64,000 nucleotides of DNA. Source: Clostridia bacterium (GTDB lineage: Bacteria; Bacillota; Clostridia; Oscillospirales; Acutalibacteraceae). Every line of letters starts with the position of its first letter. Within the stretch, counting starts at the first letter, position 1. The notes beneath the pieces were generated by a model. It was not told where the DNA came from. It ran no database searches and saw nothing but the letters and a program-made list of their open reading frames with translations. The stretch is taken from the NCBI GenBank assembly GCA_017416285.1, contig JAFQCU010000025.1, positions 18,909 to 82,908 of the forward strand. The letters run 5' to 3'. The position numbers and the translations under genes are program-made. This document shows, in pieces, positions 1-9,739 of this stretch.

Positions 1-251
1 ACCTGACAGCCGGTAAGGACGAGGTTCGTGCTTGGACAATAACCGTTGGCACAAAAGCACCTCAAGCGGCAGGTAAAATTCATACCGACTTTGAACGTGG
101 CTTTATTCGTGCCGAGGTTATTAACTTCACCGAATTTATGGAATGTAACGGTAACATGGTTACAGCCAAGGAAAAGGGCTTGGTTCGAAGCGAAGGCAAG
201 GAATACGTTATGAAAGACGGCGACATTGTTCTTTTCCGCTTTAACGTTTAA
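1..251 (+). CDS. ychF: Ribosome-binding ATPase YchF, C-terminal end (partial)
   Basis: The reading frame enters from the left edge (first whole codon at position 3) and ends with TAA at 249-251. The visible 82 residues contain the family's C-terminal TGS-like domain: [16 protein letters not shown], then [13 protein letters not shown], and a final [18 protein letters not shown]. This ending is highly characteristic of YchF/Obg-like ATPases, which bind ribosomes and hydrolyse ATP in translation or stress control. The N-terminal G domain lies outside the window. It is 13 bases upstream of the next gene, so the two are probably co-transcribed. Confidence 0.95.
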   Translation, partial: LTAGKDEVRAWTITVGTKAPQAAGKIHTDFERGFIRAEVINFTEFMECNGNMVTAKEKGLVRSEGKEYVMKDGDIVLFRFNV

Positions 252-264
252 TTAGGAGAAACTT

Positions 265-957
265 ATGCTATTTTACTATGGTTTGGACTATTATTATTTA
301 GTTCTGGTTTTGCCCGCAATTTTGCTTATGACAATTGCGCAAATTTCGGTTAAAACCACCTTTTCTAAATACTCGCAAAAGCTTTGTCACATAACCGGTG
401 CTGAAGCTGCTCGCCGTGTGCTTAACGCCAACGGCGTAAGCGGTGTAAGAATTGAACGTGTTTCGGGTAATCTTACCGACCACTTCGACCCCAAAACAAA
501 CGTTATACGCCTGTCTGATGCAGTTTACGACAGTAATTCAGTAGCTGCCGCAGGTGTTGCCGCTCACGAAGCGGGTCACGCAGTGCAATACGCCTTAAAC
601 TATACACCAATAAAAATTCGTGGCGCAATTTACCCAATTTGCAATATCGGCTCACGCCTTGCAATTCCCCTTGTAATGTTTGGTTTTTTATTCAGCTTTT
701 ATTACCTTATTGATTTGGGCATTATATTCTTTGCTTTGGCGCTTTTATTCCAGCTTGTTACCCTACCGGTCGAATTCAATGCTTCCCGCAGGGCAATATC
801 AGCCCTTTCGGGATTTGGCATTTTAGCAAATGAAGATGAGGTTAAGGGCGCTAAAAAGGTGCTTTTTGCAGCTGCAATGACATATGTAACCTCTTTTTTA
901 GTTTCCTTGGCACAATTACTTCGACTACTTGCACTTGCAAACCGCAGAAGAAGATAA
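265..957 (+). CDS. YugP-type neutral zinc metallopeptidase, membrane bound
   Basis: A 230-residue protein of the Zn_peptidase_2 (YugP-like) family. A hydrophobic segment at about residues 10-27 is followed by the zinc-binding HEAGH at 101-105. Two or three more membrane segments lie between about 125 and 185, and a last one near 200-222. The motif LPVEFNASRRAI after the membrane segments is the family's likely third zinc-ligand region. Family length is normally close to this. A good AGGAG site lies 5 bases before the ATG. The substrate is unknown; the active site is expected at the membrane interface. It follows ychF closely. Confidence 0.9.
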   Translation: MLFYYGLDYYYLVLVLPAILLMTIAQISVKTTFSKYSQKLCHITGAEAARRVLNANGVSGVRIERVSGNLTDHFDPKTNVIRLSDAVYDSNSVAAAGVAAHEAGHAVQYALNYTPIKIRGAIYPICNIGSRLAIPLVMFGFLFSFYYLIDLGIIFFALALLFQLVTLPVEFNASRRAISALSGFGILANEDEVKGAKKVLFAAAMTYVTSFLVSLAQLLRLLALANRRRR

Positions 958-1029
958 TTTAAAGGCAGGTTTTACCTGCCTTTTTTGTATATTACAGCCA
1001 CAATTTCACATAATATTTGTGGTGGTTTT

Positions 1030-1407
1030 ATGGCTAAAATTATTATGTTTTTAATGGGTTCGTTCGGGTATGGCTTAATTGAAATTTTGTGGCGGGGTCG
1101 CACACATCTTTCAATGCTTTTAGCGGGTGGAATTTGCTTTTGCGGGTTTGGATATTTGGGCAAAAAATTAAAACATTTAAACCTGTTTTTAAAGGCGGTA
1201 ATCGGCAGCGGCTTTGTTACCTTTATTGAGCTTATTTTTGGTGTGTTTTTCAACCTTGTTTTAAAACAAAACGTGTGGAATTATTCCTCACGTCCTTTCA
1301 ATTTCAAAGGGCAAATTTGCCTTTTATATTCACTTTATTGGGCGGCTTTAAGCATTGTATTTATACCTTTGGCACAAAAGGTAAATAACCGATTGCAAAA
1401 CAAGTAA
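1030..1407 (+). CDS. Small membrane protein, putative ABC-transporter type IV (CmpB-like) family
   Basis: 125 residues starting at ATG 1030, which is preceded by GGTGG; the longer frame from 985 has no better site. About four hydrophobic segments are visible. The motif NVWNYSSRPFNFKGQICL near residue 85-102 matches the signature (NxWDYSxxPFNxxGxIC) of the family annotated as putative ABC-transporter type IV. Members are usually single small genes without an ATPase partner, as here. The function is not established and the family name may mislead. An alternative description is simply a conserved four-helix membrane protein. Confidence 0.7.
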   Translation: MAKIIMFLMGSFGYGLIEILWRGRTHLSMLLAGGICFCGFGYLGKKLKHLNLFLKAVIGSGFVTFIELIFGVFFNLVLKQNVWNYSSRPFNFKGQICLLYSLYWAALSIVFIPLAQKVNNRLQNK

Positions 1408-1436
1408 TATAATGCTATAATGTAATTGGTGATATT

Positions 1437-2564
1437 ATGGACTTTTTACACAGAACCTGGGCTGAAATTGATACAAAAGCCCTTTTACATAATTTGAAAA
1501 TTTTTAAAGAAAAATTAGGCAACAAAAAAATTATGGCGGTTGTTAAAGCCGACGCTTACGGTCATTCCGCAAAGGATTTGTGTCCTATTTTAGACCAAAA
1601 CGGTGCAGATTGGTTTGCTGTTTCAAACATTAACGAAGCTATTACGTTAAGGGAAATTGGCATTAAAAAACCGATTTTAATTTTGGGCTATACCCCTGTT
1701 GAAATGGTGAGTGAGCTTAACGAACACAACCTTTCACAATGTGTTTATTCTATTGAATATGCCCAAAAGCTTTCTGCATTAGCGGTGTTTTACGGCATTA
1801 AGGTTAAAGCACATATTAAGCTTGATACCGGTATGTCACGCCTTGGCTTTAATTGTAAAAACGACGATTTGTGTGAGCTTGATGATGCCATAAAATCCGC
1901 TTCACTTCCTAATATCATCTGTGAGGGTGTTTTCACCCACTTTGCCGTATCCGACCGAACCGAAAGCGAGGAAGACGGCTTTACCGACAAACAGTACAGC
2001 CTTTTCATTAAAGCTTGCGACAAATTCAAAGCTGAAGGCTTTAGTGATGCTTTATTCCATTGCTGCAATTCGGCCGGTACACTTTTGGATAACGATAAAT
2101 ACCTCGATATGGTACGTGTCGGTATTTCACTTTATGGCCTTTCACCGTCAAGTAACTTAACTCTTAACGATGACCTTACACCAGTTATGGACGTTAAATC
2201 GGTGGTTTCGCTTGTAAAGGAAATCGGCATTGGTGATACCGTAAGCTACGGCCGCACCTTTAAATGTGAAAAACCAATGAAAATCGCAACAATAACAGCC
2301 GGCTATGCCGATGGTTATCCCCGCTTGCTTTCAAACCAAGGCTATGTTTATATAAACGGTCACCGTGCCGACATTATTGGCAGGGTTTGTATGGACCAAA
2401 TGTGCGTTGACGTCACCGATATTCCTAACGTTAAAATGGGCGACGAGGTTTTGCTTTTTGGTAAGGCTTTAAAGGTTGATGCCTTGGCCGACCTTTGCAA
2501 TACCATTAATTACGAAATTATTTGCGGCATATCTCCCCGTGTTCCCCGTGTTATTTTGAAATAA
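1437..2564 (+). CDS. alr: Alanine racemase
   Basis: 375 residues, the usual size for this PLP-dependent enzyme that interconverts L- and D-alanine for peptidoglycan. The PLP lysine is K37 in [10 protein letters not shown]. The second catalytic base is Y271 in VSYGRTF. The substrate-site motif [11 protein letters not shown] and the C-terminal ISPRVPR are also present. It is cytoplasmic and homodimeric in the family. The ATG follows GGTGAT, which is a modest ribosome binding site. glpK starts 14 bases after the stop, suggesting co-transcription although the two functions are unrelated. Confidence 0.97.
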   Translation: MDFLHRTWAEIDTKALLHNLKIFKEKLGNKKIMAVVKADAYGHSAKDLCPILDQNGADWFAVSNINEAITLREIGIKKPILILGYTPVEMVSELNEHNLSQCVYSIEYAQKLSALAVFYGIKVKAHIKLDTGMSRLGFNCKNDDLCELDDAIKSASLPNIICEGVFTHFAVSDRTESEEDGFTDKQYSLFIKACDKFKAEGFSDALFHCCNSAGTLLDNDKYLDMVRVGISLYGLSPSSNLTLNDDLTPVMDVKSVVSLVKEIGIGDTVSYGRTFKCEKPMKIATITAGYADGYPRLLSNQGYVYINGHRADIIGRVCMDQMCVDVTDIPNVKMGDEVLLFGKALKVDALADLCNTINYEIICGISPRVPRVILK

Positions 2565-2578
2565 TTAAGGGTGGTTTT

Positions 2579-4066
2579 ATGAAAAAGTATATTCTTTCAT
2601 TAGATGAAGGCACAACCAGTGCACGTGCCATTTTATTCGATAAAAACGGTAACGCCGTAAGCTCTGCCCAACACGAGTTTACACAAATTTATCCACAAAG
2701 CGGTTATGTTGAGCACAACCCGTTGGAGCTTTACTCAGCACAGTATTCTTCCCTTATTGAAGCGATAACAAAAATCGGTGCCGAGTCTGATGAAATTGCC
2801 GCTATTGGCATTACCAACCAACGTGAAACCGTGGTGGTTTGGGATAAAAATACCGGCGAGCCGGTTTATAACGCAATCGTGTGGCAATGCCGCCGCACCG
2901 CCCAAATTTGCGATGAGCTAAAGTCACAAGGACTAGAGGATTACATAGCCAAAACAACCGGTCTTAAAATTGATGCTTATTTTAGCGGCACAAAAATTAA
3001 ATGGATTTTAGACAACGTAAAGGGCGCACGCCAAAAGGCTGAAAATGGTGATTTGCTTTTCGGCACGATTGATACTTGGCTTATTTGGAAGCTGTCCGGC
3101 GGAAAAATTCATGTAACCGACTATACAAACGCTTCCCGCACAATGTTTTTTGACATACATAAGCTTTGCTGGGATAAAAAGCTGTTAGAGATTTTAACCA
3201 TACCTGAAAGCATGCTGCCCGAGGTTAAATCCTCAAGTGAAATTTATGGATATATCAATATTATGGGCGCAGATATACCCGTTTCGGGTATTGCCGGCGA
3301 CCAACAAGCCGCCCTGTTCGGTCAGCGTTGCTTTGACGAGGGAAGTGTTAAAAATACTTACGGCACAGGCTGTTTCTTGCTTATGAACACAGGCAAAACC
3401 GCTTATAAAAGCAAAAACGGTCTTTTAACCACAGTCGCCGCAAGTATTGGTGATGACGTGCAATACGCACTTGAGGGCAGCGTATTTGTAGGCGGTGCAG
3501 TTATTCAATGGCTGCGTGATGAATTAAAGCTTATTGAAAATTCACCCGCAAGCGAAAAATATGCTCTTAAGGTAAAGGATACAAACGGGGTATATATTGT
3601 TCCCGCCTTTGCGGGTCTTGGCGCACCCTATTGGGATATGTACGCCCGTGGCACAATTTGCGGCTTAACCCGTGGCAGTAATAAGTGCCATATTATACGT
3701 GCTTGCCTTGAAGCTATTGCTTACCAGACAAACGACCTTTTGCTCGCTTTAAAAAACGATACCGCTTTGCCGATAAACAGTATCCGTGCAGACGGCGGTG
3801 CTTCACAAAACAAGTTTTTAATGCAATTTCAGTCTAATGTTTCTGACACCGAGGTTTGCTGTCCGCAAAGTGCCGAAGCCACAGCTTTAGGTGCCGCTTT
3901 TTTGGCAGGCTTGGCAGTCGGCTTTTGGAAGGATTTAAACGAAATTAAGGCAATCCCTACAACCGAAACGGTTTACAGCCCCGATATGGCAGATACCACT
4001 CGCCAAGCTCTTATAAAAGGCTGGCAAAAAGCGGTTAAAGCCGCAAAAACATTTAGCGAGGAATGA
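2579..4066 (+). CDS. glpK: Glycerol kinase
   Basis: 495 residues from ATG 2579 (AGGGTGG upstream). The open frame starts earlier, at 2522, but that part overlaps alr and lacks homology. FGGY-family features are clear: [16 protein letters not shown] at the start, [33 protein letters not shown] with [31 protein letters not shown], and [14 protein letters not shown] near the C terminus. It phosphorylates glycerol to sn-glycerol 3-phosphate. No glpF or glpD gene is adjacent in the window. The next gene, a lipase-like hydrolase 4 bases downstream, could supply glycerol from glycerides; that link is inference from spacing. Confidence 0.97.
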   Translation: MKKYILSLDEGTTSARAILFDKNGNAVSSAQHEFTQIYPQSGYVEHNPLELYSAQYSSLIEAITKIGAESDEIAAIGITNQRETVVVWDKNTGEPVYNAIVWQCRRTAQICDELKSQGLEDYIAKTTGLKIDAYFSGTKIKWILDNVKGARQKAENGDLLFGTIDTWLIWKLSGGKIHVTDYTNASRTMFFDIHKLCWDKKLLEILTIPESMLPEVKSSSEIYGYINIMGADIPVSGIAGDQQAALFGQRCFDEGSVKNTYGTGCFLLMNTGKTAYKSKNGLLTTVAASIGDDVQYALEGSVFVGGAVIQWLRDELKLIENSPASEKYALKVKDTNGVYIVPAFAGLGAPYWDMYARGTICGLTRGSNKCHIIRACLEAIAYQTNDLLLALKNDTALPINSIRADGGASQNKFLMQFQSNVSDTEVCCPQSAEATALGAAFLAGLAVGFWKDLNEIKAIPTTETVYSPDMADTTRQALIKGWQKAVKAAKTFSEE

Positions 4067-4070
4067 TTTT

Positions 4071-4985
4071 ATGAATTTTGAAATCAAAACTCTTGAGGTT
4101 AAAAGCACCGACAATATTCATACTCTTAAAGGCAAAATTTTTATTCCTCAAGGGGAAATTAAATACCTTTTCCATTTAGTACACGGTATGACCGAATATA
4201 TCGACCGTTACGACCATTTCTTTTCATTTTTAGCCGAAAACGGCGTTTTAGCCTTTGGTTATGACCATTTAGGTCACGGCAAAACTGCAGAAAACGATGA
4301 CGAGCTTGGCTTTATCGCCCACAAGGACGGCTGGAAATATTTGGTAAACGACGTTGCAGCCTTTACAAAAGCGGTTAAAAAAATGTACCCCGATGTTCCA
4401 ACCATTTTAATGGGACACTCAATGGGCTCGTTTATTGCAAGGCTTGTAGCAGAAAGCTATAAACAAGAGTATGATAAGTTCATTTTTTGCGGCACAAGCG
4501 GACCAAATCCGGCTTCTAAGGCAGGACTTTTGCTTGTAAAAATCATTAAAGCTATTAAGGGCGAAAAACACAAATCCGACCTTATTCAAAATGTTGCTTT
4601 TGGCAGCTATAACAAAGGCTTTGATGGGGACACACCTTACGAATGGCTTACAACCGACCGTGATGTTATAAACAAATACGCCGCCGATAAATACTGTACC
4701 TTCCGTTTTACAGTGTCGGCAATGGGCGACCTTATGAATTTGCTTTCGAACTGCAACCGCACCGCTTGGTTTAAAGCGCTTGATAGCAATAAGCCGATTC
4801 TTTTGATTGCGGGCGATAAAGACCCCGTTGGTAATTACGGCAAGGGTGTTATGGCGGTTTATGAAAAGCTTATCAAAAACGGTAAAAATGCCAAAATTAA
4901 GCTTTATGAAAACTGCCGCCACGAAATACATAACGATACTTGTAAAGATGAAATGTTTAGTGATATTTTAAAGTTTATTAAATAA
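4071..4985 (+). CDS. Alpha/beta hydrolase, monoacylglycerol lipase / lysophospholipase type
   Basis: 304 residues of the serine aminopeptidase/monoglyceride-lipase-like branch (Hydrolase_4). Visible motifs are FHLVHGMTEYIDRY with the oxyanion HG, GYDHLGHGKT, the nucleophile elbow GHSMGS (Ser117), an acid in LIAGDKDPVGNYG, and the catalytic histidine in CRHEIHND near residue 283. There is no signal peptide, so it should be cytoplasmic. It follows glpK by four bases, which suggests an operon for using glycerol from monoacylglycerol or lysophospholipid. The substrate itself cannot be read from the sequence. Confidence 0.88.
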   Translation: MNFEIKTLEVKSTDNIHTLKGKIFIPQGEIKYLFHLVHGMTEYIDRYDHFFSFLAENGVLAFGYDHLGHGKTAENDDELGFIAHKDGWKYLVNDVAAFTKAVKKMYPDVPTILMGHSMGSFIARLVAESYKQEYDKFIFCGTSGPNPASKAGLLLVKIIKAIKGEKHKSDLIQNVAFGSYNKGFDGDTPYEWLTTDRDVINKYAADKYCTFRFTVSAMGDLMNLLSNCNRTAWFKALDSNKPILLIAGDKDPVGNYGKGVMAVYEKLIKNGKNAKIKLYENCRHEIHNDTCKDEMFSDILKFIK

Positions 4986-4986
4986 G

Positions 4987-5027
4987 AAAACTGCGTTAGA
5001 AATGTAAATTTTCTAACGCAGTTTTTT
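4987..5027 (+). terminator. Intrinsic terminator after the lipase-like gene
   Basis: A perfect 16-base stem (AAAACTGCGTTAGAAA and its complement) with a six-base loop ends in TTTTTT. It sits directly after the hydrolase stop codon and ends the alr-glpK-hydrolase unit. Confidence 0.9.
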
Positions 5028-5054
5028 ATTCTTAAGTTATAATCTAAATACAAT

Positions 5055-5097
5055 AATTCCGCATTCCGAATTCCTAATTCCGAATTAGATAAATTCC
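5055..5097. repeat. Degenerate AATTCC/ATTCCG short tandem repeat
   Basis: Between two convergent genes the DNA repeats AATTCC, GCATTCCG, AATTCC, TAATTCCG and AATTAG-type units in a row. No reading frame or clear hairpin explains it. It may be a small dispersed intergenic repeat. Confidence 0.5.
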
Positions 5098-5100
5098 AAT

Positions 5101-6345
5101 TTATTTCTTTAGTTGATTTTCGATAATTAAAAGTCGGTTATATTTCGCCACACGGTCGCTTCTGCATGGGGCGCCCGTTTTAATTTGTCCCGCATTTACC
5201 GCTACCGCTAAATCAGCAATGGTGGTGTCCTCACTTTCGCCCGAACGGTGTGAAATCACCGCAGTATAACCATGCTTTTTAGCAAGCGATATAACGTCTA
5301 AGGTTTCGGTAAGTGTTCCGATTTGGTTAAGCTTAATCAAAATTGAATTACCACAGTTTTCTTTAATTCCCTTTGAAAGACGCTTATAATTTGTAACAAA
5401 CAAATCATCACCCACAAGCTGAAGTCTGTGTGACAAACGATTTGTAAGCTTTTTCCAGCCCTCCCAATCTTCCTCGGCAACGCCATCCTCAATCGAAATT
5501 ATAGGATACTTTTCACATAAAAGCTCATAATAAGCAATCAACTCATCAGCAGTCATTTTCTGCTGGCGTTTGGGCATTAAATACTCACCGTTTTTATACC
5601 ACTCGCTTGAAGCAACGTCTAAGGCAATTTTAATATCATTTGTGGTATAGCCCGCCTCTTCAATAGCCTTTACAATAAGGGCGATTGCCTCTTCATCGCT
5701 TTGTAAATCGGGCGCAAAGCCACCCTCGTCACCGACACCTGTTGCCTTGCCGCTTTGCTTTAAAATTTTACCCAAGGTGTGATAAATTTCAACACACTGA
5801 CGAAGGCCCTCTGCAAAGCTTTTGGCAGTATATGGAATAATCATAAATTCCTGAATATCAATGTTATTTGCCGCATGTGCGCCACCGTTTAAAATATTCA
5901 TCATCGGTCTTGGCAAAACGGTAGAATTAATACCGCCAATGTAACGGTAAAGCGGCATTTTTTTAGAATTTGCAACCGCTTTTGCAACAGCTAACGACAC
6001 AGCAAGGATAGCATTTGCGCCAAGACGTGATTTGTTTTCGGTTCCGTCAAGATTTATAAGCAATTCATCAATTTTGCGTTGATTTACCGTGTCACAAGCA
6101 GTTAAGGTGCGGGCAATTTCACCATTTATGCTGTCAACTGCCCCCTTAACGCCCTTTCCAAAATAACGATTTTTGTCACCGTCACGTTTTTCGTGTGCTT
6201 CAAACATACCAGTTGATGCACCCGACGGAGAAATAGCAAACCCGCTTGACATATCCGAAAGCACAACCTTTGCCGCAACAGTCGGATTCCCACGTGAGTC
6301 CAAAACCTCGTACCCATAAACGCCAATTATTCTGATTTTTTCCAT
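5101..6345 (-). CDS. eno: Enolase
   Basis: 414 residues counted from ATG 6345, which has AAGGTG seven bases upstream; the open frame also allows a GTG at 6354. It converts 2-phosphoglycerate to phosphoenolpyruvate. Family marks are [11 protein letters not shown] at the start, SGASTG, the [12 protein letters not shown] segment, [19 protein letters not shown] with the catalytic Glu, SIEDG and DDLFVTN for metal binding, IKLNQIGT with the catalytic Lys, and [17 protein letters not shown]. It is slightly shorter than the usual 430 residues but looks complete. It is a single leftward gene, convergent with the hydrolase and divergent from rlmB. Confidence 0.97.
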   Translation of the reverse strand: MEKIRIIGVYGYEVLDSRGNPTVAAKVVLSDMSSGFAISPSGASTGMFEAHEKRDGDKNRYFGKGVKGAVDSINGEIARTLTACDTVNQRKIDELLINLDGTENKSRLGANAILAVSLAVAKAVANSKKMPLYRYIGGINSTVLPRPMMNILNGGAHAANNIDIQEFMIIPYTAKSFAEGLRQCVEIYHTLGKILKQSGKATGVGDEGGFAPDLQSDEEAIALIVKAIEEAGYTTNDIKIALDVASSEWYKNGEYLMPKRQQKMTADELIAYYELLCEKYPIISIEDGVAEEDWEGWKKLTNRLSHRLQLVGDDLFVTNYKRLSKGIKENCGNSILIKLNQIGTLTETLDVISLAKKHGYTAVISHRSGESEDTTIADLAVAVNAGQIKTGAPCRSDRVAKYNRLLIIENQLKK

Positions 6346-6366
6346 AATTTTCACCTTTTCAAGTTT

Positions 6367-6394
6367 TTTAAATATTTTTCCCTAAATATTTAAA
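6367..6394. promoter_or_regulatory. Perfect AT-rich inverted repeat between eno and rlmB
   Basis: TTTAAATATTT, six spacer bases, then the exact complement AAATATTTAAA. It lies in the eno leader/promoter zone and upstream of a TATAAT at 6425-6430 that likely serves rlmB. It could be an operator, but AT-rich palindromes also arise by chance. Confidence 0.35.
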
Positions 6395-6465
6395 ATTACT
6401 ATTTAATTTTAAATGAATTTGTGTTATAATGCAAGATGAATTATTATATATAAAGGATTTTTTAA

Positions 6466-7227
6466 ATGGATAATATAAGTAACCAACCCAAAGAACAGGG
6501 TTACAACATAATTTGCGGTAGAAATCCCGTATTGGAAGCGGTTCGTTCCGGCCGTGAAATCGACCGCTTGCTTGTGGCACATGGTGTTAGCGGCGGCAGT
6601 GTCACCGCCATTATAGCCAAATGCAAGCAAAAAGGCATTTTAATTAAAGAAGTAAGCCCCCAAAAGCTTGATTATTATTGTGGCGGCGCAAACCATCAGG
6701 GTGTTGCCGTTCTCTTTGCCGAGCAGGAATATTCAACCGTTGAAGAAATTTTGGCAAAAGCTGAGGAACTTTCGGAAAAGCCTTTCATCATTATTTGCGA
6801 TGAAATTGAAGACCCGCACAATTTAGGTGCAATTATACGTACCGCAGAAGCTTGCCGTGTTCACGGTATTATAATCCCAAAAAGGCGCAGTGCTTCACTT
6901 AATGCCACAGTTGCAAAAAGCGCTTGCGGTGCACTTGAATATATGAAGGTTGCACGTGTTACAAATATTCCCAACACTATTGATGAGCTTAAGAAAAAAG
7001 GTGTTTGGGTGTTTGGCGCCGATATGGACGGTGATGATTACCGCCAGATTGATTTTGACTGCCCCACCGCTTTGGTTATTGGTAACGAAGGCAAGGGCAT
7101 TGGCACACTCACTGCTAAAAAATGTGACCAGATTATAAGTCTTCCAATGAAAGGAAAAATCAATTCGCTTAATGCGTCGGTTGCTGCAGGAATTCTAATG
7201 TACGAAGTTTTAAGAAAAAGACCGTAA
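6466..7227 (+). CDS. rlmB: 23S rRNA (guanosine-2'-O-)-methyltransferase RlmB (TrmH family)
   Basis: 253 residues of the SpoU/TrmH knot methyltransferase group. The N-terminal L30-like substrate domain starts IICGRNPVLEAVRSGREI. The catalytic SPOUT domain holds DPHNLGAIIRTAEACRVHGI (motif 1 with the conserved Asn and Arg), ALVIGNEGKGI (motif 2) and INSLNASVAAGILMYE (motif 3), which together bind S-adenosylmethionine. Group members methylate G2251 in the peptidyl-transferase loop. The ATG follows AAAGGA. A 31-base gap separates it from the next gene, so an operon with the pseudoenzyme, metG and tatD is likely. Confidence 0.93.
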   Translation: MDNISNQPKEQGYNIICGRNPVLEAVRSGREIDRLLVAHGVSGGSVTAIIAKCKQKGILIKEVSPQKLDYYCGGANHQGVAVLFAEQEYSTVEEILAKAEELSEKPFIIICDEIEDPHNLGAIIRTAEACRVHGIIIPKRRSASLNATVAKSACGALEYMKVARVTNIPNTIDELKKKGVWVFGADMDGDDYRQIDFDCPTALVIGNEGKGIGTLTAKKCDQIISLPMKGKINSLNASVAAGILMYEVLRKRP

Positions 7228-7258
7228 ATTTCACACATCACAGGACGGAGAATTATAA

Positions 7259-9724
7259 ATGAAATTCTTTTCAAAAAACAAGAACGATGATTCTTACTTA
7301 ATTGAAGATGATGATATTATTGTTACTAAAGCCCCCGCTCCCGAAAACCCTAACGCTTTAACCGTGGACGAGGTTTTAGGCAACAATTTTCATAAGGATG
7401 CCAACGTTAGAAGCACCGGTGCTTTAGATTCGCTAAAAAAACGAATGCTTACTGCAAACGGAAAAATAGAAGAGCCTCAAAGCGAGGATAAAACTCTGCT
7501 CGAAAAATGCCGCCCCTTTATACTTGATGAAAAGGGTCAGGACACCACTAAGAATATTCCGCCTGCATATAAGCTTGAATCGGTTGCAGATATCCTACGC
7601 AAGGATAACGCCGGTGCTGTTGACAGCTTTAATCAAAAGTATGATTTTGAGGCGGATTATTTAGGCAAATACGTTGAAAAGAAGCTTGCTGAAGAAAAAG
7701 AAGCCCCAAAACCGACCCCAAAAACCGCAACATCTGACACTATCGCAATAACCACCGTAAAAAACGCACAAACAAACGTTGCTTTTACAATATCCGATAT
7801 TGACCCGCTTGAGAAAACCACAGTAATCGAACCCGTAAAAGAAAATCAAGATGCCACAGTAACCTTTACACCTGTTGCCAGTGGTGATACTGCACCGGTT
7901 ATTATGGTAAGCAGTAAAACCCAACAAATTGATTTGACGGGCGAAATGGCGATAATGGAGGATATTTCCTCAAATTCATCTACAAGCCGTGTTGAGCTTG
8001 AAAAAAGCGATTTTGATGATTACGTTCCCCAAAACGAAATCAAGTCTGATATCGATTCAAAGCGTTTCTTACGCATTTTTTCAATTAAAAAGCGCAATTA
8101 CTTCCTTATGAGCGCCGCATCCGTATTCTTAACCTTTTTATTGCTTATAATGAAAATGCCCTTTATGACGGGTGCAGTATTAGCGCAAACCAAACCCACA
8201 ATGATTATCTGTGCCGTCTTTTTGGCACTTATTACTGCAGTCAACGGTGATATGCTTTTATCGCTTCAAAATATGCTTAAAGGGCGCTGCAATGCCGATG
8301 TCACCGCCTCTATTTGTGCAATATCGGTTTTAATTTACAGTATTTACGGCATAATCAAAGGTCAAATAATTACTGATTTGTGTCTTTTATGCGCAGTTTC
8401 CTTAACCTTAAGAGCAATAGGTCAATTCCAAAAATATTCCTACCTGCTTTCAAATCTAAAACAAATCAGTAAAAAAACCTCTAAAAAAGCCGTGCGCCTT
8501 TTTAACGACCCTGCAATTACATTTGCAATGGCAAAAAACTCTATTGAAGGCGATGCGCTTATAGCTTCTGCCGTGCCGTGCAACCAAATTGATGATTACA
8601 TTAAGTATTCTACTTACGGCACCTTTTTAAACGGCAAGCTTCCGATCATTACAACGGTTTCATTAGTTTTGTCATTATTAACCTTTTTTGCTACTGCAAA
8701 ATATTTCGGCGGCTTTTATTATGGCTTTTACGCCGCAGCAGCCGTTCAGTGCTTTACTGCACTTCCCGCTCTGTTTTTAATAGATAACCTACCGTTATGG
8801 CAAGCCTCTGCAAAGCTTAACCGCCAAGGCTCGATGATATCGGGCAAGGCCGCTGCAGAACATCTTGAGCTTGCAAACGCAGTTGTCCTTAATTCGGACG
8901 ACCTGTTCCCCGCTGGTACCGTTACCCTTCATAATATGAAGGTTTTATCAGAAAATAATATGAGTGACACGCTTCTTCGTGCCGCATCATTAACACGTGA
9001 GCTTTCAAGTCCCCTGTTCCCCGTTTTTAAGGAAATTATTGGCGATGAAAGCATACAAAATCTGCCGGTGGCAGACACCATAAAATACGAAGAACGAATG
9101 GGCATTTCAGGTTGGGTTGATAATCAGCTTTTATTTATCGGCAACCGCACCATTATGGAGGCCCATGGCATCACCGTGCCCGATATCGAGACTGACCGCA
9201 AAATTTTACGAAGCGGTTACTTCCCCGTTTACGTTGCAACAGAAGACACTGCCGTTGCACTGTTAATGGTGCAATATTCTGTTAGTCCAACCGTCGCAAA
9301 GGAACTGCACCATCTAACTAAAATCGGTGTTACACTTTTGATAAACAATACCGACCCCAATTTAAGCAGTGAAATGATTTGCGACTATCTTGGTCTTTAT
9401 GACGATTCGGTTATGGTTATGACCGCCGCAGGCTGTAATATGCATAAAAGCATTGCCACTAGCGTTGAAAACTGTTCAGCGCCCGCCGCTTTCAGGGGTA
9501 AACAAATTTCTCTTGCAAGGCTTTTAAACTGTGCAAACCGAATACGTAAAAGCAATACGGTACTTACCGTTATGTATATTTTATCTGCCGTACTTGGAAT
9601 AATAACCTTTGCTTATTCATCCTTTACAGCAACAAATACATTAATGAACGGCGGCGCAATTTTACTTTACGCTTTAATTTCCACCGTTTTGACAGTCGCT
9701 CTTTACATTACACAAAAACCATAG
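7259..9724 (+). CDS. P-type-ATPase-like membrane pseudoenzyme, function unknown
   Basis: 821 residues. The first ~270 are soluble, charged and low in structure. Hydrophobic helices follow at about 280-298, 305-325, 335-375 and 460-515, with a final pair near 765-818. The soluble part between about 535 and 745 reads like the N and P domains of a heavy-metal P1B ATPase. GISGWVDNQLLFIGNRTIME resembles the N-domain segment ending LVGNR.LM, and VAKELHHLTKIGVTLLINN resembles the P-domain run before TGDN. The phosphorylation motif DKTGT is replaced by NSDDLFPAGT near 541-550, TGDN by NNTD, and no GDGINDAPAL is present. It therefore cannot form the usual aspartyl phosphate. The fold assignment is inference from local similarity. 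It sits between rlmB and metG in a translation-related operon. Confidence 0.65.
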   Translation: MKFFSKNKNDDSYLIEDDDIIVTKAPAPENPNALTVDEVLGNNFHKDANVRSTGALDSLKKRMLTANGKIEEPQSEDKTLLEKCRPFILDEKGQDTTKNIPPAYKLESVADILRKDNAGAVDSFNQKYDFEADYLGKYVEKKLAEEKEAPKPTPKTATSDTIAITTVKNAQTNVAFTISDIDPLEKTTVIEPVKENQDATVTFTPVASGDTAPVIMVSSKTQQIDLTGEMAIMEDISSNSSTSRVELEKSDFDDYVPQNEIKSDIDSKRFLRIFSIKKRNYFLMSAASVFLTFLLLIMKMPFMTGAVLAQTKPTMIICAVFLALITAVNGDMLLSLQNMLKGRCNADVTASICAISVLIYSIYGIIKGQIITDLCLLCAVSLTLRAIGQFQKYSYLLSNLKQISKKTSKKAVRLFNDPAITFAMAKNSIEGDALIASAVPCNQIDDYIKYSTYGTFLNGKLPIITTVSLVLSLLTFFATAKYFGGFYYGFYAAAAVQCFTALPALFLIDNLPLWQASAKLNRQGSMISGKAAAEHLELANAVVLNSDDLFPAGTVTLHNMKVLSENNMSDTLLRAASLTRELSSPLFPVFKEIIGDESIQNLPVADTIKYEERMGISGWVDNQLLFIGNRTIMEAHGITVPDIETDRKILRSGYFPVYVATEDTAVALLMVQYSVSPTVAKELHHLTKIGVTLLINNTDPNLSSEMICDYLGLYDDSVMVMTAAGCNMHKSIATSVENCSAPAAFRGKQISLARLLNCANRIRKSNTVLTVMYILSAVLGIITFAYSSFTATNTLMNGGAILLYALISTVLTVALYITQKP

Positions 9725-9739
9725 ACGAGGTGCTATTTT

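Noticed and set aside
7259-9724. Annotating the protein as an active heavy-metal ATPase
   Set aside because: The phosphorylated Asp, TGDN and GDGIND motifs are all missing and no metal-binding CPC helix is seen.
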